Below, in pieces: positions 17,573 through 25,563 of a stretch of DNA of 33,901 nucleotides. The number at the start of each line of letters is the position of its first letter. The stretch's first letter is position 1. Location of the stretch: positions 1 through 33,901 of the forward strand of contig DATLMV010000063.1 in NCBI GenBank assembly GCA_035537095.1, in the 5' to 3' direction. The position numbers were made by a program, and so were the translations under genes. Source of the stretch: DASWNP01 sp035537095 (GTDB lineage: Bacteria > Acidobacteriota > Blastocatellia > Pyrinomonadales > Pyrinomonadaceae). The notes beneath the pieces are model-generated. The model was not told where the DNA came from, made no database searches, and saw only the letters and a list, made by a program, of their open reading frames with translations.

Positions 17573-19240
17573 TTATCTCAGTGACTCGACGCGTCTGCCG
17601 CGCGCGGCAAGAATCTCCTCGGCGGCGCGGAGGCCGTGGTCGAAGGCTTCCTCGAAGAGGGCGAGGCCGCTCAGGTCTGTGTGCGCGAAGTGAATTGCGC
17701 GGAAGGGCTTCTGGGCGAGCGCGCGTGCGCCGCGCCAGATGAAGTCGGGGCGCGGGCGAATCATGGCGTGGCCCCAGCGCATCACGTCGAGGCGTTCGAC
17801 GTGCGCGCGGATGTCGCGGTGGGCGCGCGCGAGGTCTGTCAGCGTCACGTCGGCCCAAGCTTTCCAGTCGGTCGTGAGCAGGCGTCGGCGCGCGGCGCGC
17901 GGGTCGGGGTCGGTGAGCGGATAATAGTATGTGAAGACGGTCGGCCCGCGTTCGAGGCCGCGCTGGTGCGTGGCGACGACGTAGCCGAGCGAGGGACTTT
18001 CATAAAGCACGTTGTCCCACGCGAGCGGGAAGCCGATGTTCTGCGGGCGTTCGCGCAGGTGTAGATTCGCCACCATCCAAGAGCCGTATTCAAACTCCGC
18101 GACGTGCGGCGGCGCGCTCTCCCGATAGGGTCTGATCAGATACTTCGACAAAAACTGCGGCGCGGCGAAGACGACCTGCTCCGCTCGAAAGCCCCGCGCG
18201 CGCTCGCCGTCGTGGCTGACGGCGACGACATCAACGCCGCCCTGCCCGTCCGTCGTCTCGCGCGGAATAATCTCCGCGACCGCGAGCCCCAGACGGACGC
18301 GCGCGCCCGCCTGCGCGTGCAGGTGCGCGACGAGTCGCCCGTTTCCCTCCGGCCAAGTGATGAGCGGCTGCGCTTCGTCGCCTGATTTCCCCACGCGCGA
18401 AGCGAAGTAGAAAAGTCCGGCCCACGCGCTCGCCTGTTCGAGCGTCAGACCGTAGTCATCCCGGCACGCGTAGTCCACGAGCCAGCGCAGCCGCGCCGAC
18501 GTGAGCCCGCGCTCGTCCATCCAACGCGACATCGTGATGCGGTCGAGCGCGGTCACTTCCGCGTCGTCCGACGAGCGCGCGACGGGAATCGCAAACGCGC
18601 GTCGCCCGCGCGCGTCGCGCCACGCGACCCAACGGTCTATCTCCGCGTTGAACGCACGCAACTGCGCCGCGTCCTCTGCGCCCGCGCCCGCGTGCAGGTA
18701 CAGCCCCTCGTACCAGCGTCCTTTATAGAAGACGCGCTCCTCGGGGTCGCGGCACAAAAACTGTTCGGCGACGACGGGCTCGCCTTCAGTCGTCCGTCCT
18801 TCGAGGACGCCCATCTCGTCGAGCAACGTGACGAGCGCGCGATTCTCCTGCGAAGGCGCGGGCAGGTAGTGCGCGCCCCACGGGTAGGGCACGACGCCGC
18901 CCCGCCGCTCGCCGCTCTGCGCCGTCCCGCCCACCGCACGCTCCAACTCAAGCACGACGAAATCATCGTATCCCGCGCGCAACAGACGCCACGCCGCCGA
19001 CAGCCCCGCCACGCCCCCGCCGACAATCACAACCCCCGCACGCTCCCAAGCGTCCGCCGGAACCTCCACGCGCGCGCCGTCGCGCAACCTGTGCCCCACC
19101 ACATCCGACGCCCCGACGATCTCCCCCGACGGAAACTCCGGCGACGATGAACGCGAACGACACGCCGCCAACGCCACCGGCAAACCCAGAAAACTCGCCA
19201 GCACTTCCCTTCTTGTGAAGTTACTTTTCACTTCAAACAC
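17573..19240 (-). CDS. FAD-dependent amine-oxidase-like protein, Tat-type lipoprotein
   Basis: Flavin oxidoreductase acting outside the cytoplasm, perhaps on a polyamine or related amine given its neighbours. It has 555 residues from a GTG at 19240, with no clear ribosome site. The N-terminus TRREVLASFLGLPVALAAC combines a twin-arginine pair (10-11) and a lipobox ending at Cys27. The Rossmann motif VVIVGGGVAGLSAAWRLLRAG starts near residue 70, and the end (FAHTDLSGLALFEEAFDHGLRAAEEI) is the usual C-terminal FAD-contact region of the amine-oxidase family. The substrate cannot be read from sequence. It is downstream of and co-directional with the spermidine-synthase-like gene; array F lies between them. 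Confidence 0.88.
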   Translation of the reverse strand: MFEVKSNFTRREVLASFLGLPVALAACRSRSSSPEFPSGEIVGASDVVGHRLRDGARVEVPADAWERAGVVIVGGGVAGLSAAWRLLRAGYDDFVVLELERAVGGTAQSGERRGGVVPYPWGAHYLPAPSQENRALVTLLDEMGVLEGRTTEGEPVVAEQFLCRDPEERVFYKGRWYEGLYLHAGAGAEDAAQLRAFNAEIDRWVAWRDARGRRAFAIPVARSSDDAEVTALDRITMSRWMDERGLTSARLRWLVDYACRDDYGLTLEQASAWAGLFYFASRVGKSGDEAQPLITWPEGNGRLVAHLHAQAGARVRLGLAVAEIIPRETTDGQGGVDVVAVSHDGERARGFRAEQVVFAAPQFLSKYLIRPYRESAPPHVAEFEYGSWMVANLHLRERPQNIGFPLAWDNVLYESPSLGYVVATHQRGLERGPTVFTYYYPLTDPDPRAARRRLLTTDWKAWADVTLTDLARAHRDIRAHVERLDVMRWGHAMIRPRPDFIWRGARALAQKPFRAIHFAHTDLSGLALFEEAFDHGLRAAEEILAARGRRVESLR

Positions 19241-19255
19241 ACATTAAAAAGACAA

Positions 19256-19360
19256 GGGGGAAATGGGGAAAGGGTAATGGGGAAAGGGGAAAGGCAATCG
19301 GCTTTTAGCGTTTCGCCGTTTAACCTTTTCCCCATTTCCCCGTTTAACCCTTTCCCCTTC
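19256..19360. repeat. Heptamer inverted array F (speE-like / FAD oxidoreductase junction)
   Basis: Left arm 19256-19293: units of GGGGAAA and variants GGGAAAT and GGGTAAT. Right arm 19324-19360: inverse units CCTTTTC, CCCATTT, CCCCGTTT and CCCTTTC. The loop is about 30 bp. It fills the gap between the stop of the synthase-like gene (19369) and the start of the oxidoreductase (19240). Purine-rich and pyrimidine-rich arms alternate, as in the other arrays. Confidence 0.88.
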
Positions 19361-19368
19361 TTTTCGTT

Positions 19369-20883
19369 TCATTCATATCTGCGCCACTCGGATTCGTAGT
19401 AGCGGACGAGGGCTTGGTTATCTAAGCGGTTGATTTCGACGGGCACGGGCGCGAGGTCGGCGGAGAGCGTGAACATGGCGGACATCGTCTGATCGTCGAG
19501 GAAGCGCAGGTTGGTTGGGGCACGCGCGGGGATGTCGAAGGGGGCGCGGCGTGCGAGGGCGAAGCCCCAGATGCCGAAGGAGGGGACGGCTGTTTGATAC
19601 GGGCGGACGTGATAGCCCGACGCTTCCATCGTCTTGATGATGCACCAGAAGGAGGCGCGCGCAAACAGCGGCGACGTGCTCTGGACGGCGACGGCGGCGT
19701 CCTCCTTCAGACGCGCTTGGAGCAGGCGATAGAAGCGGGTCGTGTAGAGTTTGCCGAGCGCGAAGGAGTTGGGGTCTGGAAAATCTATGATGGCGGCGTC
19801 GAAGGGTTCGGCGGGTTCTTCGAGCCAGATCATCGCATCGCGGTTGACGACGCTGACGCGCGGGTCTTCAAAAGCGTGACGGTTCAACGCGGCGAGCGAA
19901 GGGAAACGGCGCGAAAGCTCGGTCATGTCCGGGTCGAGGTCAACGAGCGTGACGGATTCGACCGAAGGATATTTGAGTATCTCGCGCAGGGCGAGGCCGT
20001 CGCCGCCGCCGAGCACGAGCACGCGGCGCGGCGCGCGCCCCCCGGTCGAGGCGAGCATCAGCGCGGGATGGACGAGGGCTTCGTGATAGCGATATTCGTC
20101 GGTCGAACTGAATTGCAGGTTGCCGTTCAAGAAGAGTTGGAAACCGGCGCGACCGCGCGTGATGACGATGCGTTGATAGTGCGTCGTCCGCGCATAGACG
20201 ATGTCGTCGGCGAACATCCCGTCCTCGGCGAGCGACGTTAAAGCGTCGGCCTTGAAGATGCCCGCCGCGAGCAGCACTATCACAATCACGGCGCGCACGC
20301 GCAGGCCCGTCACGCTGCCCTTGATGAGCGGGCGCATCAGCCAAGTGCCCCAGAGACCGACGCCCGCGTTGAAGATGCCGAACAGGAGCGACGTGCGGAC
20401 GAGTCCGAGTTTAGGGACGAGAAACATCGGGAACAACAGCGACGCGATGAGCGCGCCCACGTAATCGAACGCGAGCACGCGCGAGACGAGTTCTTTGAAG
20501 TCGAGTTGGTCTTTGAGTATCCGCATCAGCAGCGGGAGTTCGAGCCCGACGAGCGTGCCGATGGCGAAGACGAAGCTGTAGAGGATGAGTTGGAAATAGC
20601 TGAGGCGCGCGAAGCTCAGAAAGAGGAGCGGCGCGGAGAGCCCGCCGATGATGGCGACGCCGAGTTCGATGTCAATGAAGCGGCGCGGGAGTTCGCGGTC
20701 AAGGAAGCGCGAGAGCCACGCGCCCGCGCCGAGCGCGAAGAGATAGATGCCGATGATGAGCGAAAACTGCGTGACCGAATCGCCGAGCACGTAAGACGCG
20801 AGCGTGCCCGCGAGCAGTTCATAGACCAGCCCGCAGGTGGCGATAATCAGCACATTGAGGAAAAGAATCGGCGTCCGGTTCAT
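19369..20883 (-). CDS. Membrane-anchored spermidine-synthase-like aminopropyltransferase
   Basis: Predicted to transfer an aminopropyl group from decarboxylated S-adenosylmethionine, probably to a polyamine or unusual acceptor. It has 504 residues. About seven helices occupy 1-210, as in membrane SpeE homologues, and the catalytic domain follows. Motifs seen are YHEALVHP (266-273), LGGGDG (291-296), VDLDPDM (314-320) and IIDFPDP (365-371) with the likely catalytic Asp. The acceptor site cannot be assigned. It is downstream of speD in the same strand cluster, which would supply the decarboxylated cofactor. The ATG at 20883 has GAAGG upstream. Confidence 0.92.
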   Translation of the reverse strand: MNRTPILFLNVLIIATCGLVYELLAGTLASYVLGDSVTQFSLIIGIYLFALGAGAWLSRFLDRELPRRFIDIELGVAIIGGLSAPLLFLSFARLSYFQLILYSFVFAIGTLVGLELPLLMRILKDQLDFKELVSRVLAFDYVGALIASLLFPMFLVPKLGLVRTSLLFGIFNAGVGLWGTWLMRPLIKGSVTGLRVRAVIVIVLLAAGIFKADALTSLAEDGMFADDIVYARTTHYQRIVITRGRAGFQLFLNGNLQFSSTDEYRYHEALVHPALMLASTGGRAPRRVLVLGGGDGLALREILKYPSVESVTLVDLDPDMTELSRRFPSLAALNRHAFEDPRVSVVNRDAMIWLEEPAEPFDAAIIDFPDPNSFALGKLYTTRFYRLLQARLKEDAAVAVQSTSPLFARASFWCIIKTMEASGYHVRPYQTAVPSFGIWGFALARRAPFDIPARAPTNLRFLDDQTMSAMFTLSADLAPVPVEINRLDNQALVRYYESEWRRYE

Positions 20884-20944
20884 TTCCTAAACCTTCGGGC
20901 GAATCGTCATGGCGGAAACTTTAAGAACTGCCGTCGCGTGCGCG

Positions 20945-21241
20945 CTAGTGAATCGCCGAAGCGACGATGATGGCGATGCCGAGTATCACGGCGGCGATGA
21001 CGATGGCGAGCGCGGTGTTCTGGTCGTCCTCGATCTCCTTGCGAATCGAGAAGGGCGTGGCCTTGACGATGATCACGAACGCGACCGCAAAGAGCACGAT
21101 GCCGATGGCGGCGAAGACGAGCGTCGAGACGACGAGCGGCATCAGTTGATCCAGAGGGACGAGCAGGAGCAACCCGACGCCGTGCGCCGACGCGGACGCC
21201 GCGACGCCGGACGCGTGCGGGGCGATTGATTCAATCAACAT
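20945..21241 (-). CDS. DUF350 family membrane protein
   Basis: Small membrane protein of unknown biochemical role. It has 98 residues from the ATG at 21241, which overlaps the preceding stop as TGATG. Helices lie at about 15-50 and 72-95. The conserved DUF350 segment FSIRKEIEDDQNTALAIVIA is clear. Typical DUF350 proteins are ~130 residues with two such units; this one has a single unit. DUF350 proteins recur beside spermidine-synthase-like and SpeD genes, which matches this cluster. A 40-residue upstream extension is out of context and was rejected. Confidence 0.87.
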   Translation of the reverse strand: MLIESIAPHASGVAASASAHGVGLLLLVPLDQLMPLVVSTLVFAAIGIVLFAVAFVIIVKATPFSIRKEIEDDQNTALAIVIAAVILGIAIIVASAIH

Positions 21242-21423
21242 CACTTTCCTCCATGATAGCCGGAATGCCAGAAATGGAACGAGCGGTAGCCGCCCGGCGA
21301 GTTGCGCACGTCGGGCGGGAGCACCTGCCGCTGCGGGCTGCCCACCTCCCAACCGCTCCACGCCGCCACCAGATAGAGCGCCAGAATCCCGACGCCCAAC
21401 AGCAGATACAGTTTACTCAACAT
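21241..21423 (-). CDS. Small single-helix membrane protein of the polyamine cluster
   Basis: It has 60 residues: one helix (about 4-22, LYLLLGVGILALYLVAAW), then a short soluble tail ending GGYRSFHFWHSGYHGGK. The tail is rich in aromatic, His and Gly residues and looks conserved in character. The gene overlaps DUF350 by one base (TGATG), so the two products are probably coupled. It is too short for family assignment, but its position and composition argue that it is real. Confidence 0.75.
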   Translation of the reverse strand: MLSKLYLLLGVGILALYLVAAWSGWEVGSPQRQVLPPDVRNSPGGYRSFHFWHSGYHGGK

Positions 21424-21586
21424 CCAAGATCACCACCTTTGAAACCATGATGCGAAAGATGCGACGCGGCAGAGTGTTCTCCATCCGGCGCATCATGTTC
21501 TACGTCGCCGCAGGTTCTATGTGTTCGCGTCAACGCATGTTCTTTCTCTCCGCGTCGCGCGCGCGTCCGTCTCTTCACTCTCACTC
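21424..21586. other. Non-coding gap upstream of the small membrane gene
   Basis: 163 bp without a gene between the DUF4178 stop and the small membrane gene. No heptamer array and no clear terminator. A short TCACTC-type hexamer repeat (about 21575-21594) overlaps the acidic C-terminal codons of the DUF4178 protein. Confidence 0.6.
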
Positions 21587-23617
21587 TCACTCTTCGTCGC
21601 TCGAACCCTCGCTTGTCTCGTAAGGGTTGAAGGAACTGTCGGCCCAGCGTCGCCGCTCGAAGTTGAAGTGCTTGATGGCGACGAAGAAGGGGATGACCGA
21701 AAGAGCGACGAGCGCGAGCAGCAGGTTGAGCAGGCGGGGCGCGCCCTGCTGGATGCGGACGGTGAGTTGCGGCGGCTCCGCCTTGTTCCATTTCTCCCAT
21801 TGGGCTTCGAGCCGCATCGTGTAGCGTCCGGCGGGGAGCGCGGAGATGTAGCTCGTCTCCTCGCGGTCGCCCTCGCTCCAAGATTCGCCGTCCTCGACGC
21901 CGGAATAATACTCAAGCGGCAGACCGAACGATTGGACGAGCCCCGTCTCTTCGTTGATCAAATCGCCCTCGACGTAGAGCCAGTTGTTGTCCACGTTGGC
22001 GCGCCCTTCGACACGGATGTTCTGTCGCCCGTCGAGTTCGAACGGCTCTGTGAAGACGACGCGCGGGTCTTCGTTGAAGTCGAGCGCGGACTGCGGCGCG
22101 GTCGTCGTTGTTTGGCCGGGGAGCGTCTGCGCCTGTGCGGGCGGCGCGGGGTCGAAAGTGTATGTCTGCTCGAAGACGCGTCGGCGGCTGCCGGTGACGA
22201 GAGTGAGCATGCCGACGAGGAGCGTGATGAAGAACAAGAGCAACCAGTACTTGTAAATCTTCTTGTGCGCGAAGGGCTGGTTGGGCGCGACGACCGTGGG
22301 CGCGGGCAGATTTTTGACGCCGAAGATGCGCTCCATCTCCGCGCGCGGAACGTACGTGCCGAGCGACCAGTTGATCTCTTCGGCCTGCGGCGTCGCCGCC
22401 TTTTGTCCTCCGGCGGCGACGATGCCGGAGACCTCCTTCGTCAGAATCTTCGGCGCGTGCACGTAGTCAATCGCGCGCACCAGTTCGCCCAACGAAACCT
22501 TCCAGTAGAACTCGCCCGCGACGTGCTCGACGCGCGCCACGGCGTCCTGATAAATCTTGAAACGCTCGCCGCCGTAAGTTGCCTTCTTATCCATCTCCGC
22601 GACTTCGCCCAATGGTACGGCGCGCACGTAGCTCCAATGGCGGTCGCTCTGCACGAGCCAGCGAAAGCCGATGGCGGGCTCGTAGAGCAGATACTCTTCC
22701 CAGTAGTAACGCTTGTCGAACTCGACGCTGCGCACCATGAAGCCGATGAGCGTCAGCTTGCGCCCCTCGAACTCGGCGACCGTGCCGAGCGGGAAGAAGG
22801 GCTGCGCGCCGTCCTGCCGGAGCGACTTGAGAAAACTGAGACGCCCCTGATTAACGTCGAGCAGCGAGCCGCAGTTGGGACAGGTGACGCGCTCCGTCCG
22901 GTCGGGCGCGCGCAGGTCGAGCGGCCCCGCGCATCGCGGGCATTGCAACTGTGTCGCCGCGACGCGGCGCGCTGCGCGCTCGCGCCTGTGCTCCGGCGTG
23001 ATGAGTCCGAGTTCCGCGAGCGCGACTTCGCGCCCGACGAAGACGAGCGGCGGTTGTTCGCTGTAGTCAATCGTCGCAAAGACGCCGCCCTCGCCGGAGA
23101 GGTCTGCGTAGGAGTAGGTTTCGTCGGGGACGAACTTATAAGGTATCTCGCCCTGCGCGCCGAGCGTGCGCGCCTCGCCGCGCTCCGCGACCATCAAGGG
23201 CACGCCGACGGGAATCCCCCTGACGGGCTGTCCGAGTCGGAGTTCGTTGAACGCGGGCGGGCTAACGGAGGCGGGCGCGCGGTAGGTCAGGTAGAAACGT
23301 CCCTGCGCTTCGGCGAGCCAGCCCCAACGACCGTCCGCGAAAGCGGCATACCATTCGTCCCACATCCCGCCCGCCGCGTGCGCCAGTTGCGCGCGTCCGG
23401 TCAACTCGAACGCCGTGCCGCGATAGACGCCGCGCGCGCCCACGTCCAGCGGCGAACCCGACTCGACGATCTCCGCGACGCGCCCCAAATCCTCAAGCGC
23501 GCGGTCGGTGCGCGCAATCGCCGAACTGCAATACTCGCAGACGACGACCACCGACGAACCCGTCTTGAAATTGATCTCCGCGCCGCACGCCGGACAGTTC
23601 GCTTGAAGCGTCGTCAT
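21587..23617 (-). CDS. DUF4178 protein with two zinc ribbons and membrane helices
   Basis: Function unknown; it recurs in SpeD/SpeE-like/DUF350 clusters. It has 676 residues. Two treble-clef-like zinc ribbons are visible: Cys8/11/27/30 and Cys226/229/246/249. Each is followed by a beta-rich DUF4178 unit (about 50-200 and 265-420; DEWYAAFADGRWGWLAEAQG and EEYLLYEPAIGFRWLVQSD are matching segments). One helix lies near 458-480 and another near 628-650, flanking a beta-rich extracytoplasmic part. The C-terminus is acidic (EGSSDEE). The ATG overlaps the speD stop by 4 bp (ATGA). Confidence 0.88.
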   Translation of the reverse strand: MTTLQANCPACGAEINFKTGSSVVVVCEYCSSAIARTDRALEDLGRVAEIVESGSPLDVGARGVYRGTAFELTGRAQLAHAAGGMWDEWYAAFADGRWGWLAEAQGRFYLTYRAPASVSPPAFNELRLGQPVRGIPVGVPLMVAERGEARTLGAQGEIPYKFVPDETYSYADLSGEGGVFATIDYSEQPPLVFVGREVALAELGLITPEHRRERAARRVAATQLQCPRCAGPLDLRAPDRTERVTCPNCGSLLDVNQGRLSFLKSLRQDGAQPFFPLGTVAEFEGRKLTLIGFMVRSVEFDKRYYWEEYLLYEPAIGFRWLVQSDRHWSYVRAVPLGEVAEMDKKATYGGERFKIYQDAVARVEHVAGEFYWKVSLGELVRAIDYVHAPKILTKEVSGIVAAGGQKAATPQAEEINWSLGTYVPRAEMERIFGVKNLPAPTVVAPNQPFAHKKIYKYWLLLFFITLLVGMLTLVTGSRRRVFEQTYTFDPAPPAQAQTLPGQTTTTAPQSALDFNEDPRVVFTEPFELDGRQNIRVEGRANVDNNWLYVEGDLINEETGLVQSFGLPLEYYSGVEDGESWSEGDREETSYISALPAGRYTMRLEAQWEKWNKAEPPQLTVRIQQGAPRLLNLLLALVALSVIPFFVAIKHFNFERRRWADSSFNPYETSEGSSDEE

Positions 23618-24159
23618 ACCTGCTCGCCCCCTCGCTGAACGTCGGGCGAGACGCGCGTCGCCGTCGTCATCGTCGTCGCGGGCATCAATTCATCCGTCGC
23701 CGTTGGCATCAACTCGTCCGTTGTCGTATGAAGCAACTCTTCCGTCGTCGTCGCGGTAAGCAACTCTTGCGTCGTCTCCTGTAGCAACTCCTCCGCCGTC
23801 GCTACTTCAGCCGACACCGAACGCTCGACGACGCGGACGCTGACCGTCGTCGCTCCGAGCAACTCGCGCAGGCGTTCCTCCCAAACCCAGTCGGGGCGCG
23901 TGCGGCAGCAGTAGAGATTGAAGGTGGCGACGCCGAACTCCGGGTAGGTGTGGCAGGCGAGATGCGACTCGGAGAGGACGGCGAAGCCCGTGATGCCGCC
24001 CGGCGCGGGAAAGACGTGCCAGCGCACTTCGCCGACGACGTGCAGGCGCATCTCCTCGACGATGCGACCGAAGACCGCGCCCAGTATTTCGACATCGCGC
24101 AGCGCGTCCGCACGGCAGCCCGCCGCGTCAATCAACCATTCCGTTCCGACAATCAACAT
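23614..24159 (-). CDS. speD: S-adenosylmethionine decarboxylase proenzyme with repetitive C-terminal tail
   Basis: Makes decarboxylated S-adenosylmethionine, the aminopropyl donor for polyamine synthesis. It has 181 residues. The self-cleavage site is Glu64-Ser65 in SESHLACHTYPE, with Ser65 forming the pyruvoyl group; His70 and Cys85 are at the spacing of the catalytic His68 and Cys83 of the Thermotoga enzyme. The core ends near 115. Residues ~121-166 are an added tail of degenerate Thr/Glu/Leu units (EELLQETT, QELLTATT, EELLHTTT, DELMPTAT, DELMPATT), not part of the family. It is the first gene of the cluster. No good ribosome site is visible. Confidence 0.95.
   Translation of the reverse strand: MLIVGTEWLIDAAGCRADALRDVEILGAVFGRIVEEMRLHVVGEVRWHVFPAPGGITGFAVLSESHLACHTYPEFGVATFNLYCCRTRPDWVWEERLRELLGATTVSVRVVERSVSAEVATAEELLQETTQELLTATTTEELLHTTTDELMPTATDELMPATTMTTATRVSPDVQRGGEQV
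23662..23799. repeat. Tandem 24-27 bp repeats in the speD tail
   Basis: Five imperfect direct units of 24 to 27 bp encode the Thr-Asp/Glu-Glu-Leu repeats of the SpeD C-terminus. Unit lengths are multiples of three, so copy-number change would keep the frame. The DNA similarity (recurring GTCGTC and CAACTC blocks) suggests recent slippage or duplication. Confidence 0.75.
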
Positions 24160-24433
24160 GGGTTAGGACGAGAAGTAAAGTTTCAAACGTAGAAGTGCTC
24201 GCTGGAAAATCCCCTGATAGACGGACGGCGGCGAGCATAGGCGAAAGATTTCGCATTTGCAATACCCGCACGTTTTCCGGGCGTGCACGCATCGGTTGGC
24301 ACGCTCGTTGCTCTAACCCTTGCAAGATTGCGTCGCTGACGCGAAATCATACAGAGCTGGTTTAGCCCCCAGACTCGCAGGGGCTGTGCTTTGTTTATCA
24401 TCAGGCGAGATTTGAGAAAGGGGTACAGGAAAA
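24160..24433. other. Divergent intergenic region speD / first ysnF-like gene
   Basis: 274 bp with no gene. It must hold promoters for both sides, but none is clear. A hairpin AGCCCC...GGGGCT (24364-24385, 10-nt loop) lies 48 bp before the downstream ATG and could affect the mRNA leader. Confidence 0.55.
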
Positions 24434-25378
24434 ATGGCAAAATCAACAGCGGCTCAGGGCGGTCGTTCACAGGTGGTGACAGGATTGTTCAGAGACCGGG
24501 AGAGCGCCGAGCGCGCTTATAGCTCTTTGACAAGTCGCGGTTATGCGAAAGACGACGTTAACGTCATCATGTCCGATGAGACACGCAATAAATATTATCC
24601 CGAGGGCAGCGACGCTGCCGACACCGAACTCGGCAGCAAGGCTCTGGAAGGCACGGGCACGGGCGCGGCCATCGGCGGCACGGCGGGCGCGATTTTAGGC
24701 GCGATTGCCGCCATCGGCACGAGTATCGCTCTGCCGGGTCTGGGGCTTCTGGTGGCAGGGCCGCTCGCGGGCGCGCTCGTCGGCGCGGGCGCGGGCGGTG
24801 CGACCGGCGGATTGATCGGCGCGCTCGTCGGCTCCGGCATTCCCGAAGACCGCGCGAAAGAGTACGAGGAGGGCGTCCGTAACGGCGGCATCGTGCTCGG
24901 CTTCAACCCGCGCAACGAGGAGGACGCAACCTACTTCGAGAGCGACTGGAACACGAACGCCAAAGGTCAGGGCGTCTATCGCGGCGAGACGACGATTCCC
25001 GTCGTCGAGGAACAACTGCAAGTCGGCAAGCGCGAAGTCGAGCGCGGCGGCGTGCGCGTCGAGAGCCGCGTCACGGAGACGCCGGTCGAGCAGGACGTGC
25101 ACCTGCGCGAAGAACGCGTCCACGTCGAGCGTCACGCGGTTGACCGTCCGGTCGAGAGCACCGACAAAGCCTTCCGCGAAGGCACGCTCGAAGTGACGGA
25201 GCGCGCCGAAGAGGCGGTCGTGGCGAAGGAAGCGCGCGTCGTCGAGGAAGTGGTCATCGGCAAAGAGGTCGCCGAACGCACCGAGACAGTCCGCGACACG
25301 GTTCGTCGCACCGACGTTGACGTGAAAGAGACGACGGCCACCACCGACCGCACCAAAGGCGCGAAGAACAGCCGTTAA
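24434..25378 (+). CDS. YsnF/AvaK-type stress protein with glycine zipper (DUF2382)
   Basis: Stress-associated protein; molecular role unknown. It has 314 residues. The N-terminus (10-60) resembles the general-stress 17M-like domain (VVTGLFRDRESAERAYSSLTSRGY). A long Gly/Ala-rich zipper (about 70-140) could insert in or lie on a membrane. From 185 the DUF2382 domain begins (TIPVVEEQLQVGKREVERGG), with charged alternating repeats to the end. AGGA lies just upstream of the ATG. It has the same architecture as the gene at 26358, so they are paralogues. A terminator follows at 25387. Confidence 0.88.
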   Translation: MAKSTAAQGGRSQVVTGLFRDRESAERAYSSLTSRGYAKDDVNVIMSDETRNKYYPEGSDAADTELGSKALEGTGTGAAIGGTAGAILGAIAAIGTSIALPGLGLLVAGPLAGALVGAGAGGATGGLIGALVGSGIPEDRAKEYEEGVRNGGIVLGFNPRNEEDATYFESDWNTNAKGQGVYRGETTIPVVEEQLQVGKREVERGGVRVESRVTETPVEQDVHLREERVHVERHAVDRPVESTDKAFREGTLEVTERAEEAVVAKEARVVEEVVIGKEVAERTETVRDTVRRTDVDVKETTATTDRTKGAKNSR

Positions 25379-25386
25379 TTTCACCC

Positions 25387-25428
25387 GGCGCGGGGGCTTT
25401 CCAGACGAAGCTCCCGCGCCCGTTTTTT
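25387..25428 (+). terminator. Rho-independent terminator after first ysnF-like gene
   Basis: 13-bp GC-rich stem (25387-25399 with 25408-25420, one G-T wobble), 8-nt loop, and six T at 25423-25428. Confidence 0.85.
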
Positions 25429-25448
25429 AGGTCAACTCGAACAAGTGT

Positions 25449-25511
25449 CGGAGAGTTTTCAGCAGGGTGCGACGAGTCCGGGCGCGGGCGGAGAATTTTT
25501 CAGCAGCGTGC
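25449..25511 (+). repeat. Imperfect 22-23 bp direct repeat upstream of second ysnF-like gene
   Basis: 25449-25470 and 25489-25511 share CGGAGA, TTTTCAGCAG and GTGC, 40 bp apart. The pair lies between the terminator and the next ribosome site, in likely promoter or leader DNA. It could be paired binding sites or a small duplication. Confidence 0.5.
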
Positions 25512-25563
25512 AAGTGAGTTGATTCAAGGTTTGGTGTTTTGACGCGAGAAAGGATTTGAAGCG

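Noticed and set aside
14306..20931. Shared 15-mer AACTTTAAGAACTGC at 14306-14320 and 20917-20931
   Set aside because: One such match is about what is expected by chance in a window of this size, and the flanks do not align.
21242..21361. 40-residue extension of the DUF350 protein
   Set aside because: It overlaps the 60-residue membrane gene in another frame; the start at 21241 is coupled to that gene's stop.
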